Positions 42,177 to 51,801 are shown, counted from the first letter of the stretch. The stretch is 64,000 nt of DNA from Aureibaculum algae (GCF_006065315.1 NZ_CP040749.1:434001-498000); one strand, 5' to 3'. Notes: generated by a model from the sequence alone, not told the origin. Numbers and translations are program-made.

Positions 42177-42659
42177 ATGAATTTTAAAATAAGAAAAGCC
42201 GAACCAACTGATATGGAAGCGGTACTGATGTTGATTAATGAATTGGCCGTTTTTGAAAAAGAACCTGATGCCGTTGAAATTACAATTGAAGACTTAATTG
42301 AAAATGGATTTAGAGAACATCCTGCGTTTTATCTTCATTTAGCTGAATTAGATAATAAGGTTGTTGGGATGGCTCTTTTTTATCATAGGTTTTCAACTTG
42401 GAAGGGCTCTTCATTACATTTAGAAGATTTAATTGTAACCCAAAAGCATAGACAAGAAGGTATTGGTAAAGCATTATATGATAGTGTTCTGAAGTTTGCC
42501 TTAAATAATAATATAAATAGAGTAGAGTGGGTTGTTTTAGACTGGAATACACCGGCCGTTAATTTTTATAAAAGTACAGGAGCAACAGTTTTTGAAGAAT
42601 GGAATATTTGTCAAATGCCTCGTGAAAAAATAGTTGAGTATTTATCTAAAGAAAATTAA
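42177..42659 (+). CDS. GNAT-family N-acetyltransferase
   Basis: The ATG at 42177 gives 160 residues starting MNFKIRKAEPTDMEAVLMLINELAVFEKEP; an in-frame reading from 42084 would run into the promoter. The acetyl-CoA loop is KHRQEGIGKALY, and the domain ends NFYKSTGATVFEEWNICQM. It resembles diamine/thialysine N-acetyltransferases (the LEDLIVTQKHRQEGIG core), so polyamines or lysine analogues are possible substrates. The aspartokinase gene follows after 26 bp. Confidence 0.88.
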   Translation: MNFKIRKAEPTDMEAVLMLINELAVFEKEPDAVEITIEDLIENGFREHPAFYLHLAELDNKVVGMALFYHRFSTWKGSSLHLEDLIVTQKHRQEGIGKALYDSVLKFALNNNINRVEWVVLDWNTPAVNFYKSTGATVFEEWNICQMPREKIVEYLSKEN

Positions 42660-42685
42660 TTTACAATGTATAACGGATATCATAA

Positions 42686-43936
42686 ATGAAGGTATTTAAA
42701 TTTGGAGGAGCATCTGTAAAAGATGCTAATGGTGTAAAAAATATCGTTACAGTTTTAAATGAAGTTGGTTACCAAGATTTACTAATCGTGGTGTCAGCGA
42801 TGGGTAAAATGACGAATGCGTTTGAAAAAATCGCAGATGCTTATTTTTTAAAAAAGGATGAATTACCTGTATTTATAAAAGAAGTAAGAGACTATCATTA
42901 CAGTATAGTAAACGAATTATTTGAAAATAAAGAACATAAAGTTTTTTCAGAAATAGAATATCTATTTATTGGATTAACGGGTTTTATGATACAAAATAAA
43001 GCAACAGATTATAATTTTGTTTATGATCAAATAGTGAGCATTGCTGAGCTCATATCTACAAAAATTGTAAGTTGTTATTTGAATGATTCAGCCATTGAAA
43101 ATACTTGGATCGATGTAAGAGAGTGCATTAAAACAAATAGTAATTACCGAGACGCTAAAGTGGATTGGAAACTGACCGAAAAATCAATTGTAACTAAAAT
43201 TAATCCACGAATATTATACATCACTCAGGGGTTTATTGCGTCTAATGAATCTGGAAATACTACCACTTTGGGAAGAGAGGGCTCTGATTATTCAGCAGGT
43301 ATATTTGCTTACTGTCTTAATGCCGATAGTTTAACAATTTGGAAAGATGTAGAAGGTGTTTTAAATGCGGACCCTCGTTATTTTCAAGAAACACAATTGC
43401 TTGAGCAAATATCATATACAGAGGCTATAGAATTGGCTTTTTATGGTGCTTCTGTAATACATCCTAAAACCTTACAACCTTTGCAGAATAAAGGAATTCC
43501 TTTACTGGTTAAATCATTTTTAAACCCTAAAAAAAAGGGAACACATGTAAGTGACGGTAAGAAACTAGTACCTGAAACACCTTGTTTTATCGTTAAAAAA
43601 AATCAATTATTTCTTTCTATATCTGCTTTAGATTTTTCTTTTGTCGTTGAGCATAATATTAGTGAAATTTTTAATTTGTTTCATCAATACAAAATGAAAG
43701 TAAACTTGATTCAAAACTCAGCAATTAGCTTTTCTATTTGTTTGGAAGATAATTTTAATCTGATTAAAAACCTTTTAGCGGAGCTTAGTAACAAGTACAA
43801 GGTAGTGTGTTTTGAAAAAGTTTCGTTATTTACAGTTAGACATTTTCAAAATAAAAATATTGAGGAATTAGAAAAAAATAACAAAGTATTATTAAAACAA
43901 TTTACTCAAGAAACTGTGCAGATAGTTGTTCAATAA
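42686..43936 (+). CDS. Aspartokinase-family protein (first copy)
   Basis: The 416-residue protein opens MKVFKFGGASVKDANGVKNI, the amino-acid-kinase nucleotide motif. It contains GREGSDYSAGIFAYCL, WKDVEGVLNADPRYF and GASVIHPKTLQPL, as expected for aspartate kinase. The C-terminal about 110 residues are an ACT-type region. Aspartokinase makes aspartyl phosphate for lysine, threonine and methionine. A second family member lies 3 kb away on the other strand, so the two may serve different branches. Confidence 0.88.
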   Translation: MKVFKFGGASVKDANGVKNIVTVLNEVGYQDLLIVVSAMGKMTNAFEKIADAYFLKKDELPVFIKEVRDYHYSIVNELFENKEHKVFSEIEYLFIGLTGFMIQNKATDYNFVYDQIVSIAELISTKIVSCYLNDSAIENTWIDVRECIKTNSNYRDAKVDWKLTEKSIVTKINPRILYITQGFIASNESGNTTTLGREGSDYSAGIFAYCLNADSLTIWKDVEGVLNADPRYFQETQLLEQISYTEAIELAFYGASVIHPKTLQPLQNKGIPLLVKSFLNPKKKGTHVSDGKKLVPETPCFIVKKNQLFLSISALDFSFVVEHNISEIFNLFHQYKMKVNLIQNSAISFSICLEDNFNLIKNLLAELSNKYKVVCFEKVSLFTVRHFQNKNIEELEKNNKVLLKQFTQETVQIVVQ

Positions 43937-43942
43937 ATTACC

Positions 43943-43950
43943 TATATTTG
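43943..43950 (+). promoter_or_regulatory. Putative -7 element upstream of the OlsF-like gene
   Basis: TATATTTG at 43943-43950 matches TAnnTTTG 20 bp before the start codon. No convincing upstream TTG element is seen at 17-23 bp, so this is tentative. Confidence 0.35.
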
Positions 43951-43969
43951 AGGCTGTCAAAAACCCAAC

Positions 43970-45778
43970 ATGGAATTAGTATCTTCTAAAGAAATTGCCA
44001 AAGTAATACACCTAGACAAATATGGTTTTGTGGGTACATTTTTTGGCTGGATATTAATGAAAGTTTTGCGGTTATCAAAACTCAATAGGGTTTACCAGAA
44101 GCATAAAGATAAAAAAGATGTTGTGTTTTTAAATGCAATATTAGATGAGTTGCAAATAAAATTTGAAATTCCTAAAGAAGATTTAAAACGGATACCTAAA
44201 GACGGAGCTTTTATAAGTATTTCCAATCACCCATTAGGAGGAATAGACGGTGTACTCTTATTAAAGTTGTTGGTAGAAAAAAGACCGGACTATAAAATTA
44301 TTGGCAATTTTTTGCTACACAGAATTGAGCCCTTAAAGCCCTATGTAATGCCGGTCAATCCTTTTGAAGATCGTAAGGATGCTAAATCAAGTATTACAGG
44401 GCTCAAAAATGCATTACAACATTTAAGAGATGGTAATTCATTAGGTATTTTTCCTGCTGGGGAAGTTTCAACCTATAAAGATGGAAAATTAATTGTAGAT
44501 AAACCTTGGGAAGAAGGAGCTATTAAATTAATTTATAAAGCAAATGTACCTGTTATTCCCATTTATTTTCACGCGAAAAATAGCCGCTTGTTCTATTTCC
44601 TTTCCAAAATAAATAGTGTTTTGAGAACGGCAAAACTGCCATCAGAAGCATTGCGTCAAGGAAGTAGAATTATAAAAGTTAGAATAGGAAAAGTGATTTC
44701 TGTAAAAGATCAAAAAGAGCATGAAGATATTGACGATTTTCATAATTTTCTTCGAAAGAAAACATACATGTTGGCAAATCCGTTCGAGGTAAATAATAGA
44801 CTTATAAAAACACCATCTTTAAAAATTCCAAAACAACCTAAAGAAGTAATTCCACCAGTTTCAATTGAAAAAATTAATAAAGAAATTGAAAAATTAAGAA
44901 GCGGAGAAGCTCGTTTGTTAGAAAGTAAGAATTATGAAGTCTTTTTAGCAGAAAGTGATCAAATACCATATATATTACGTGAAATAGGAAGGCTAAGAGA
45001 AATTACCTTTAGAGAAGTAGGTGAGGGTACCAATAATGATATTGATATTGATGTTTATGATAAGTATTATCAACATATGTTCCTATGGGACAATGAGGCG
45101 AAAATAGTTGCTGGAGCTTATCGAATGGGCTTAGGTAAAGAAATTTTTAAAAAGCATGGTATAAAAGGATTTTACATTAGTACATTGTTTAGAATGGAGC
45201 CAGAATTGTTTAAGATGATGGAGAAAACAATAGAAATGGGAAGAGCTTTTATTATTAAAGACTATCAGCAAAAACCGATGCCATTGTTTTTATTATGGAA
45301 AGGAATAGTGCATGTAACGTTAAGATTTCCCGATCATAAATTTTTAATGGGTGGAGTTAGTATTAGTAATCAGTTTTCAAATTTCTCTAAGTCATTAATG
45401 ATTGAGTTTATGAAATCTAATTATTACGACCCGTATTTAGCTCAATATATACATCCTAAAAAAGAATACAAAGTAAAATTAAATGATGTAGATAAAGACT
45501 TTGTTTTTGATGAAAGCAAATCTGATATGCAGAAATTTGATAAAATTATTGATGAATTAGAGCCAGGAGCTTTGCGTTTACCAGTATTATTAAAAAAGTA
45601 TGTAAAGCAAAATGCGAGGTTAGTTGCTTTTAATGTTGATCCGAAATTTAATAATGCCATTGACGGATTAATGTATATTAGAATTGCCGACTTACCTGAA
45701 AGTACGGTAAAGCCAGTTATGGAGGAATTTCAAGCGGAGTTAGAAAGAAAACTATCCGAGAATGAAAATCAAATATAA
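43970..45778 (+). CDS. olsF: Bifunctional acyltransferase, PlsC-type + GNAT-type (OlsF-like)
   Basis: The 602-residue protein's N-terminal half is a PlsC-type O-acyltransferase with SNHPLGGIDGV (about 86-95) and LGIFPAGEVSTY (about 150-161). The C-terminal half (about 310-602) is an OlsB-like N-acyltransferase (REIGRLREITFREVGEGT, DIDVYDKYYQHMFLWDNE, GRAFI). This fusion is the architecture of OlsF, which makes ornithine or related amino lipids from an amino acid and acyl-ACP. The gene touches gpsA (stop TAA directly followed by ATG), linking it to membrane lipid synthesis. The exact head group is not certain. Confidence 0.82.
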   Translation: MELVSSKEIAKVIHLDKYGFVGTFFGWILMKVLRLSKLNRVYQKHKDKKDVVFLNAILDELQIKFEIPKEDLKRIPKDGAFISISNHPLGGIDGVLLLKLLVEKRPDYKIIGNFLLHRIEPLKPYVMPVNPFEDRKDAKSSITGLKNALQHLRDGNSLGIFPAGEVSTYKDGKLIVDKPWEEGAIKLIYKANVPVIPIYFHAKNSRLFYFLSKINSVLRTAKLPSEALRQGSRIIKVRIGKVISVKDQKEHEDIDDFHNFLRKKTYMLANPFEVNNRLIKTPSLKIPKQPKEVIPPVSIEKINKEIEKLRSGEARLLESKNYEVFLAESDQIPYILREIGRLREITFREVGEGTNNDIDIDVYDKYYQHMFLWDNEAKIVAGAYRMGLGKEIFKKHGIKGFYISTLFRMEPELFKMMEKTIEMGRAFIIKDYQQKPMPLFLLWKGIVHVTLRFPDHKFLMGGVSISNQFSNFSKSLMIEFMKSNYYDPYLAQYIHPKKEYKVKLNDVDKDFVFDESKSDMQKFDKIIDELEPGALRLPVLLKKYVKQNARLVAFNVDPKFNNAIDGLMYIRIADLPESTVKPVMEEFQAELERKLSENENQI

Positions 45779-46777
45779 ATGAAGAAAAAATATCCTAAAA
45801 TAGCAGTTTTTGGAGGCGGTAGTTGGGCTACAGCTATTGTAAAAATGTTGAGTGAAAATATTGATGAAATTGGTTGGTATATGCGAAGTACTTCGGTAAT
45901 TGAGTATATTAAATCTGATCAACATAATCCAAAATACTTAAGTTCAGTGGAGTTTGATACTGAGCAATTACTATTGAGTAATGACATTAACGAAATGGTT
46001 AATTATGCGGACTATTTGGTTTTTGCTATTCCTTCTGCTTTTCTAAGTCAAGAGTTAAAAAAACTGAATGTTTCACTTGAGGGAAAAATAATTTTTTCAG
46101 CAATAAAAGGAATTGTTCCAGAATCAGGATTAATTGTTGGAGAGCACTTTCATGAAAAATATAATATTCCTTTTGAAGATATTGGTGTTATTACAGGGCC
46201 CTGTCATGCAGAAGAGGTTGCTTTAGAACGCTTGTCTTATTTAACCTTGGCTTGTAAAGATAGAAAGAAGGCGAGAGTAATGAGTGAAATGTTGGCCAGT
46301 CGATATATTAAAACAAAGACTTCTGATGATATTGTAGGTACAGAATATGCCGCTGTTTTAAAAAATATTTATGCCATTGCTGCTGGAGTAGCTCATGGTG
46401 TTGGGTATGGTGATAATTTCCAAGCGGTACTTATGTCAAATGCCATTCGAGAAATGAAAGGTTTCATTAAAAAAGTGCATAAAATGAAACGTAACATTAA
46501 TAATTCAGCCTATTTAGGCGATTTATTAGTTACCGGATATTCAGTATTCAGTAGAAACAGAATGTTTGGTAACATGATTGGTAAAGGCTATACCGTAAAA
46601 TCTGCAATGCTAGAAATGAGCATGGTGGCCGAAGGGTATTATGCTACAAAAAGTGCTTATAAAATTAAGCAAGAAAATGGTGCTAAAACACCAATAATTG
46701 ATACCATTTATAAAATTCTTTACGAAAATAAAGATCCTAAAAAAGAGTTTGAAAAATTGTCAGATATCTTAGACTAG
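45779..46777 (+). CDS. gpsA: NAD(P)H-dependent glycerol-3-phosphate dehydrogenase
   Basis: The 332-residue protein has the nucleotide-binding loop FGGGSWATAIV (11-21). Conserved segments FSAIKGIVPESG, ITGPCHAEEVA, GTEYAAVLKNIYAIAAGVAHG (catalytic lysine) and SRNRMFGNMIGKG follow. It makes sn-glycerol-3-phosphate for phospholipids. It starts immediately after the OlsF-like gene without a gap, so the two are translationally coupled. Confidence 0.95.
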   Translation: MKKKYPKIAVFGGGSWATAIVKMLSENIDEIGWYMRSTSVIEYIKSDQHNPKYLSSVEFDTEQLLLSNDINEMVNYADYLVFAIPSAFLSQELKKLNVSLEGKIIFSAIKGIVPESGLIVGEHFHEKYNIPFEDIGVITGPCHAEEVALERLSYLTLACKDRKKARVMSEMLASRYIKTKTSDDIVGTEYAAVLKNIYAIAAGVAHGVGYGDNFQAVLMSNAIREMKGFIKKVHKMKRNINNSAYLGDLLVTGYSVFSRNRMFGNMIGKGYTVKSAMLEMSMVAEGYYATKSAYKIKQENGAKTPIIDTIYKILYENKDPKKEFEKLSDILD

Positions 46778-46829
46778 CTAAAATATCAAATATAAAATTC
46801 AAAATAAATTATCAACTACAAATTTTATA

Positions 46830-48161
46830 TTAAGCTTCTTGAGGTTTGTTTTGTTGTACAAACAATCCTTCATTTAATAAATTTAAAGCCCTAACCTTAT
46901 CGTTCTTTTCAACAAGTAGTGAAATGTTATATTGGCTACCGCCATAGGAAATCATACGTATAGCGACATCAGTTAAACAATTTAATACGGCAGCACTAAT
47001 TCCTTTTCCACTATGTGAAAAATTACCAGCAAGACAAATAATACTCATGTCAGTGTCATATTCTACTTTACCAATGGTGTTCAATTCTGCAACAATTTCT
47101 TTTAGATATTTCTGATTGTCTATGGTTAGTGAAACCGCAATTTCTGAAGTCGTAATCATATCAATTGGCGTATGATATTTTTCAAAGACAGCAAAAACAT
47201 TATTTAAAAAACCATATGCCATTAGCATCCGGTACGATTTTATTTTTATAGCAATAATACCATCTTTAGCAGCAATGGCTCTAACACCAGTACTATTGTG
47301 ACAATTTTTAATTAAAGTTCCTTTTGCTTCAGGATTAAATGTATTTTTTAGGAGAACGGGAATATTATTTTTTTGAGCAGGAATTATACTTTGTGGATGT
47401 AAAATTTTAGCTCCGAAATATGCTAACTCTGCAGCTTCGTCAAAAGAGATTTCTCCTATTGGAAAAGTGTTTTCAACATACCGTGGGTCGTTATTATGCA
47501 TCCCGTCAATATCTGTCCAAATTTGTATTTGTTCTGCGTTAATGGCTGCACCAATTAAAGATGCACTATAATCACTACCTCCTCTTTTTAAATTGTCAAC
47601 CTCGTTATCGGGGTTCAAGCAAATAAATCCTTGAGTAATAATTGTTTGAGCTTTGTTATTGGCTAAAATTGCAGTTAATTTTGTTTTTATTTTCTCATTT
47701 TCAGGTTCTTCATTCGTGTCAATTGACATAAAATCAAGAGCTGAAATTAAAGCCGTCGAATTTCCTAACTGTTTTTGGTAAATTTGAAACAAATTGGTGG
47801 AAATAATTTCTCCTTGAGCTAAAAATATTTTTTCATTTTTAGTGGCTTCATTAGTCAACGATCTTAATTCTTCGAATTTCGTTTTAATGAATAACTGTGC
47901 ATCTAAGTGGTGATTTTCTTCATTAAATAATTCTAAAATCAATTGGTTATAGCTTATCTCGAGGTTGTCAATTATGGCAAGAGCATCTTCTTTTTTATCA
48001 TTAGCTAGACAGTTATTTATTTCAACCAAGCTGTTTGTGGTACCTGAAACTGCTGATAACACTACTATTTTATCACGGTTACAATCATTTATAATGGCTG
48101 CTACTTTTTTTATGTTTTCGGCACTTCCAACTGACGTTCCACCAAATTTAAAAACTATCAT
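46830..48161 (-). CDS. Aspartate kinase (second copy)
   Basis: The 443-residue protein opens MIVFKFGGTSVGSAENIKKVA, the canonical aspartokinase start, with VVLSAVSGTTNSLVEI, LKRGGSDYSASLIGAAI, WTDIDGMHNNDPRYV and GAKILHPQSIIPA. C-terminal ACT domains (about 300-440) include DMITTSEIAVSLTI and a final ISLLVEKNDKVRALNLL, so feedback control is likely. It is closer to classical LysC than the first copy. Its convergent neighbour gpsA is separated by an AT-rich inverted repeat. Confidence 0.92.
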   Translation of the reverse strand: MIVFKFGGTSVGSAENIKKVAAIINDCNRDKIVVLSAVSGTTNSLVEINNCLANDKKEDALAIIDNLEISYNQLILELFNEENHHLDAQLFIKTKFEELRSLTNEATKNEKIFLAQGEIISTNLFQIYQKQLGNSTALISALDFMSIDTNEEPENEKIKTKLTAILANNKAQTIITQGFICLNPDNEVDNLKRGGSDYSASLIGAAINAEQIQIWTDIDGMHNNDPRYVENTFPIGEISFDEAAELAYFGAKILHPQSIIPAQKNNIPVLLKNTFNPEAKGTLIKNCHNSTGVRAIAAKDGIIAIKIKSYRMLMAYGFLNNVFAVFEKYHTPIDMITTSEIAVSLTIDNQKYLKEIVAELNTIGKVEYDTDMSIICLAGNFSHSGKGISAAVLNCLTDVAIRMISYGGSQYNISLLVEKNDKVRALNLLNEGLFVQQNKPQEA

Positions 48162-48258
48162 AATCTAAAATTTTACACAAAAGTTGCTTAGTTCGCATTG
48201 TTATGCAACTTTTTAATTTATTTTTACAAATTATAACAAATAGTTTAAATTTAAACAA

Positions 48259-48918
48259 ATGAAAACCATTCAAGAAGCTGTTACTGCAATTATAAATAAA
48301 ACACCATTTATTGAAGAGGCCCTTTATGATAAATTAATTAATGTATCGTCATTGGCTAGAGTTATAAAACCAGAGGTTGAAAAAATTTTAAAGAAGGAGA
48401 TTAAGGAAGGTGCTATAATGATGGCTGTTAACAGGTTGTCGCCATCAAGTGTGTTAAAAGTTAGAAAAAATATTAAACGAATAGCCTTGTCTTCTGGCGA
48501 CTTTATTATGCGGTCAGACTTATGTGATTATACTTTTAAAAATACGGCAACCTTGGTTTCGAAAATAACCAAATTACTAAATGATATTGGTAATGATAGT
48601 GATAATTTCTTTACCATATCACAGGGTGTTTTTGAAACGAGTATTGTCATAAGTAAAAAACTAAAACTAAAAGTTGAAGAAATATTTGATGGTGAAGAGG
48701 TGCTTTGGGCGGCTTCAAATTTGGCTTCATTAACTATAAAATTACCAAAAACAAATGTTGAGCAGTCTGGTATTTATTACTTTATTTTAAAACAATTGGC
48801 TTGGGCAAATATTTCAGTACAAGAAGTGATTTCAACGACAAATGAAATTACTATTGTAGTTAAAGAAACGGATATTAAACAGACATTCTCGATATTGATG
48901 GATATGAAGTTGTCTTAG
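48259..48918 (+). CDS. ACT-domain-like protein of unknown function
   Basis: In this 219-residue protein residues about 1-85 are helical (MKTIQEAVTAIINKTPFIEEAL, GAIMMAVNRLSPSSV). The rest looks like two ACT-type repeats (FFTISQGVFETSIVISKKL; SGIYYFILKQLAWANISVQEVISTTNEITIVVKE). Such proteins are sometimes annotated as aspartate kinase because of the ACT repeats, but the kinase domain is absent. It is divergent from the second aspartokinase gene, so a link to amino-acid sensing is possible but unproved. Confidence 0.65.
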   Translation: MKTIQEAVTAIINKTPFIEEALYDKLINVSSLARVIKPEVEKILKKEIKEGAIMMAVNRLSPSSVLKVRKNIKRIALSSGDFIMRSDLCDYTFKNTATLVSKITKLLNDIGNDSDNFFTISQGVFETSIVISKKLKLKVEEIFDGEEVLWAASNLASLTIKLPKTNVEQSGIYYFILKQLAWANISVQEVISTTNEITIVVKETDIKQTFSILMDMKLS

Positions 48919-48940
48919 GCTAAGTTGGACATTTCTTAAA

Positions 48941-49774
48941 TTAGAGCTTTTCAGAGCGTGTTGGGCTTCTTTTCATAAAGATCAATATAAGACCAACAAT
49001 AATAAAAGGAATACTTAAAATTTGTCCCATATTGATGGTCATAGTATCTTCAAACCCCACTTGGTTTTCTTTAAAAAATTCAATCATAAATCTAGCAGAA
49101 AACACCAAAACTAAAAGTAGTCCAAAAATTTGTCCGTTCGATAATTTGTTGGCCATTTTCTTATAGGTAAATAGTAAGATTCCAAATATTAAAAGGTATG
49201 AAAATGCCTCATAGAGTTGAGTTGGATGTCGTGGTATTAAATCATCTCTTTGAAAAATAACACCCCAATTTCCATTTGTTGGTTTTCCGTAAATTTCAGA
49301 GTTCATAAAATTACCTAATCTAATGAAAACAGCTACTATTGGTGTGGCAATTGCGATTCTGTCTAAGACCCATAAAAAGTTGGTTTTATATTTTTTGCAG
49401 TAAATGCCAATGGCAATTAATGCTCCAATAGCTCCTCCATGACTTGCTAATCCTTGAAAGCCTGTAAATTGATAGGAACCACCTATTTTTTGAATTGGCA
49501 ATAAAATTTCGATAGGGTTTTGAAAGTAATAGGAAGGCTCATAAAAGAAACAATGTCCGAGTCTTGCTCCTAATACGATACCAATAATAATGTAGAAAAA
49601 TAACTTCTCTAAATTTTTAATTGGGATATTTTCTTTAATGTAAATACGTTTGGCTACATAATTAGCTAAAAGAAGACCTGTTATAAAAAATAAGCCATAA
49701 TATTTTAATGGAAAAGAATCAGTTATCCAATAAATAACTGGATCAAGATTCCATGTTACAATTCTGTCATTCAT
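48941..49774 (-). CDS. lgt: Prolipoprotein diacylglyceryl transferase
   Basis: The 277-residue membrane protein has about seven helices. Hallmarks are YYGLFFITGLL near the start, GARLGHCFFYEP (69-80), HGGAIGALI (112-120) with the essential histidine, and the signature RLGNFMNSEIYGKPT. The enzyme transfers diacylglycerol to the lipobox cysteine of lipoproteins, of which this window encodes many. It stands alone between an ACT-like gene and two tiny membrane proteins. Confidence 0.96.
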   Translation of the reverse strand: MNDRIVTWNLDPVIYWITDSFPLKYYGLFFITGLLLANYVAKRIYIKENIPIKNLEKLFFYIIIGIVLGARLGHCFFYEPSYYFQNPIEILLPIQKIGGSYQFTGFQGLASHGGAIGALIAIGIYCKKYKTNFLWVLDRIAIATPIVAVFIRLGNFMNSEIYGKPTNGNWGVIFQRDDLIPRHPTQLYEAFSYLLIFGILLFTYKKMANKLSNGQIFGLLLVLVFSARFMIEFFKENQVGFEDTMTINMGQILSIPFIIVGLILIFMKRSPTRSEKL

Positions 49775-49826
49775 ATTTTAAATACAGTAATTATGATGTA
49801 ACTGCAATATGTTTAATATTTTAAAT

Positions 49827-49988
49827 TTATTTCTTTTTGGCCTTATGGTACATGATATAGGCAATGACAACGAGTACGGCAAAGGGTAAATAAGTGCCAA
49901 TTAAAATACCTATTTCATAGCCGCCATCAGGAGCGTCTTTGATTTTTTGTTCAATATTAGCTTGTTGTACAATGGATAAAAAATACAT
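49827..49988 (-). CDS. Small single-span membrane protein (53 aa)
   Basis: The ATG at 49988 gives MYFLSIVQQANIEQKIKDAPDGGYEIG followed by a membrane helix ending MYHKAKKK. A TTG reading from 50018 would overlap the neighbouring small gene. It is directly linked to that gene: the TAA at 49990 and this ATG are one base apart. Such tiny paired proteins are common in Flavobacteriaceae, but I cannot name the family. Confidence 0.6.
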   Translation of the reverse strand: MYFLSIVQQANIEQKIKDAPDGGYEIGILIGTYLPFAVLVVIAYIMYHKAKKK

Positions 49989-49989
49989 A

Positions 49990-50133
49990 TTATTTTTTCT
50001 TTCTAATTCTTCGGACAATAAAATAAATTGCCACTACTAAAATTACATACCAAAGATATTGGCCAACATTTTCACCAGCAGCTTCTGCTTGAACGATTAA
50101 TGCGATTTTCGAAATTAAGGTTGTTATGGTCAT
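49990..50133 (-). CDS. Small single-span membrane protein (47 aa)
   Basis: The gene reads MTITTLISKIALIVQAEAAG, then a membrane helix (YLWYVILVVAIYFIV) and a basic tail RRIRKKK. It is positioned 22 bp downstream of the enoyl-CoA hydratase gene and immediately upstream of the 53-aa membrane protein gene, so the two are probably co-translated. Both have N-terminal segments that could lie in the periplasm and a C-terminal basic anchor. Function unknown. Confidence 0.6.
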   Translation of the reverse strand: MTITTLISKIALIVQAEAAGENVGQYLWYVILVVAIYFIVRRIRKKK

Positions 50134-50155
50134 ATTTTTAAATATTTATTAGTGA

Positions 50156-50908
50156 TTATTTTTTAAATTTTTGTAGAGCTTCTTTGGTAAAATCAGACAA
50201 CACCAATTGTCCACTAATTTCTGCTCTTTCTATTAATAAGGTTTTCCAATTTTCTGTACCATCCCAAAACACTTTTTTCATTGCTTTTAAAGCATCTGGG
50301 TTATAGCTCGCTAATTTTTTTGAAAGACTTTCTACATATGCATCCATATCTCTAGTGTTTTCAAAAACTCTAGCAAATAAATTATTCTCTTTTGCCCAAT
50401 AGGCAGAATGCCATTCGGTAGCATCTAAAGAAAGTTTACTAAACGCTGCAATTCCCGTTTTACGTGTTACGGCAGGTTCAATGACAAAAGGACCAATACC
50501 GATGGTAAGCTCAGATAATTTAATATCAGCTTTTTCGGTAGCAAAACAATAGTCAGTTGCTGCAATAATGCCAACGCCACCGCCCACTACTTTTCCTTGA
50601 ACTCTACCAATAATTAGTTTAGAGCAAGTCCGCATGGCATTTATTAAGTTGGCAAATCCAGAAAAGAATCGTTTGCCTTCTTCCAAATTATTAATGGTAA
50701 TTAATTCGTCAAAAGAAGCACCGGCACAAAAAGTCTTATCACCCTCGCTTTGTAAAATAATGACTTGAATAGAGGGGTCTTCACTTAAACGATTAATATT
50801 TTCTATCAGTCTATCTAAAAGTTCAGCAGGAAAAGAATTACTTGCTGGATGTCCAAAAGTAAGCGTTGCTATATTTTCTCTAATACTTGTAAGTACAGTA
50901 CCTTTCAT
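50156..50908 (-). CDS. Enoyl-CoA hydratase/isomerase-family protein
   Basis: The 250-residue crotonase-fold protein has GDKTFCAGASFDELI (oxyanion-hole region) and GRVQGKVVGGGVGIIAATDYCFATEKADIKLSE. The position of the usual catalytic glutamate pair is not fully clear, so the reaction (hydratase, isomerase or hydrolase) is not assigned. It may act in fatty-acid or branched-chain degradation. The start overlaps the fabD stop codon by one base (TAATG), tying it to fatty-acid metabolism. Confidence 0.85.
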   Translation of the reverse strand: MKGTVLTSIRENIATLTFGHPASNSFPAELLDRLIENINRLSEDPSIQVIILQSEGDKTFCAGASFDELITINNLEEGKRFFSGFANLINAMRTCSKLIIGRVQGKVVGGGVGIIAATDYCFATEKADIKLSELTIGIGPFVIEPAVTRKTGIAAFSKLSLDATEWHSAYWAKENNLFARVFENTRDMDAYVESLSKKLASYNPDALKAMKKVFWDGTENWKTLLIERAEISGQLVLSDFTKEALQKFKK

Positions 50909-51801
50909 TAGTTGTTTTCTTCAAATATTGCTCCATTAGCGGTAACAGATCTGTCAATTTTTCGGATTAAACCTTGTAAAACTTTACCAGGTCCAACTTC
51001 GGTAAATTCGGCGGCACCATCTTTAATCATTTGCTGAATAGATTGTGTCCAACGTACAGGAGCTGTCAATTGAGCTACCAAGTTCTTTTTAATATCAGAG
51101 GCATTGCTTACGGCTTTAGCCGCTACATTTTGATATATAGGGCAATTAGGTTCGCTAAACAATGTGTTTTCGATTGCTGCGGCTAATTCTTCACGAGCAG
51201 GTTCCATTAAAGGAGAGTGAAAAGCTCCACCAACAGGCAGTACTAAAGCTCTCCTGGCTCCTGCAGTTGTTAAGGCTTCGCAGGCCAGGTTTATAGCAGA
51301 AACTTCACCTGAAATTACCAATTGACCAGGGCAGTTATAGTTTGCGGCAACCACAATTCCAGGTGTTTTTGCACAAATATTTTCGACAATATCATCTTCT
51401 AAGCCTAAAACTGCAGCCATTGTAGAAGGTTGTATTTCACATGCTTTTTGCATGGCTAACGCACGTTGTGACACTAATTTTAATCCGTCTTCAAATGATA
51501 AGGTGCCGTTGGCTACTAAGGCAGAAAACTCTCCTAAAGAATGACCAGCAACCATTTCTGGTTTAAAACGATCACCTAACGTTTTTGCTAAGGCTACAGA
51601 GTGTAAAAATATTGCAGGTTGCGTAACTTTGGTTTCTTTCAGTTGCTCAGGCGTGCCTTCGAACATAATATCGGTTATTGAAAACCCTAATATTGAATTG
51701 GCTTGTTCAAAATACTCTTGAGCAATGTTAGATTTTTCATAGATGTCTAAACCCATTCCTGAAAATTGAGCTCCTTGACCAGGGAAAATATATGCGTGCA
51801 T
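50908..51801 (-). CDS. fabD: Malonyl-CoA-acyl carrier protein transacylase
   Basis: The 297-residue protein opens MHAYIFPGQGAQFSGMG. Catalytic S88 lies in GHSLGEFSALV and H195 in GGAFHSPLMEPA, with the usual QPAIFLHSVAL before the serine. FabD loads malonate on ACP for fatty-acid synthesis. It overlaps the downstream crotonase-fold gene by one base, and no other fab genes are in the window. Confidence 0.95.
   Translation of the reverse strand: MHAYIFPGQGAQFSGMGLDIYEKSNIAQEYFEQANSILGFSITDIMFEGTPEQLKETKVTQPAIFLHSVALAKTLGDRFKPEMVAGHSLGEFSALVANGTLSFEDGLKLVSQRALAMQKACEIQPSTMAAVLGLEDDIVENICAKTPGIVVAANYNCPGQLVISGEVSAINLACEALTTAGARRALVLPVGGAFHSPLMEPAREELAAAIENTLFSEPNCPIYQNVAAKAVSNASDIKKNLVAQLTAPVRWTQSIQQMIKDGAAEFTEVGPGKVLQGLIRKIDRSVTANGAIFEENN

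Noticed and set aside
48259..48918. Third aspartate kinase
   Set aside because: No amino-acid-kinase domain; only helical and ACT-like segments are visible.
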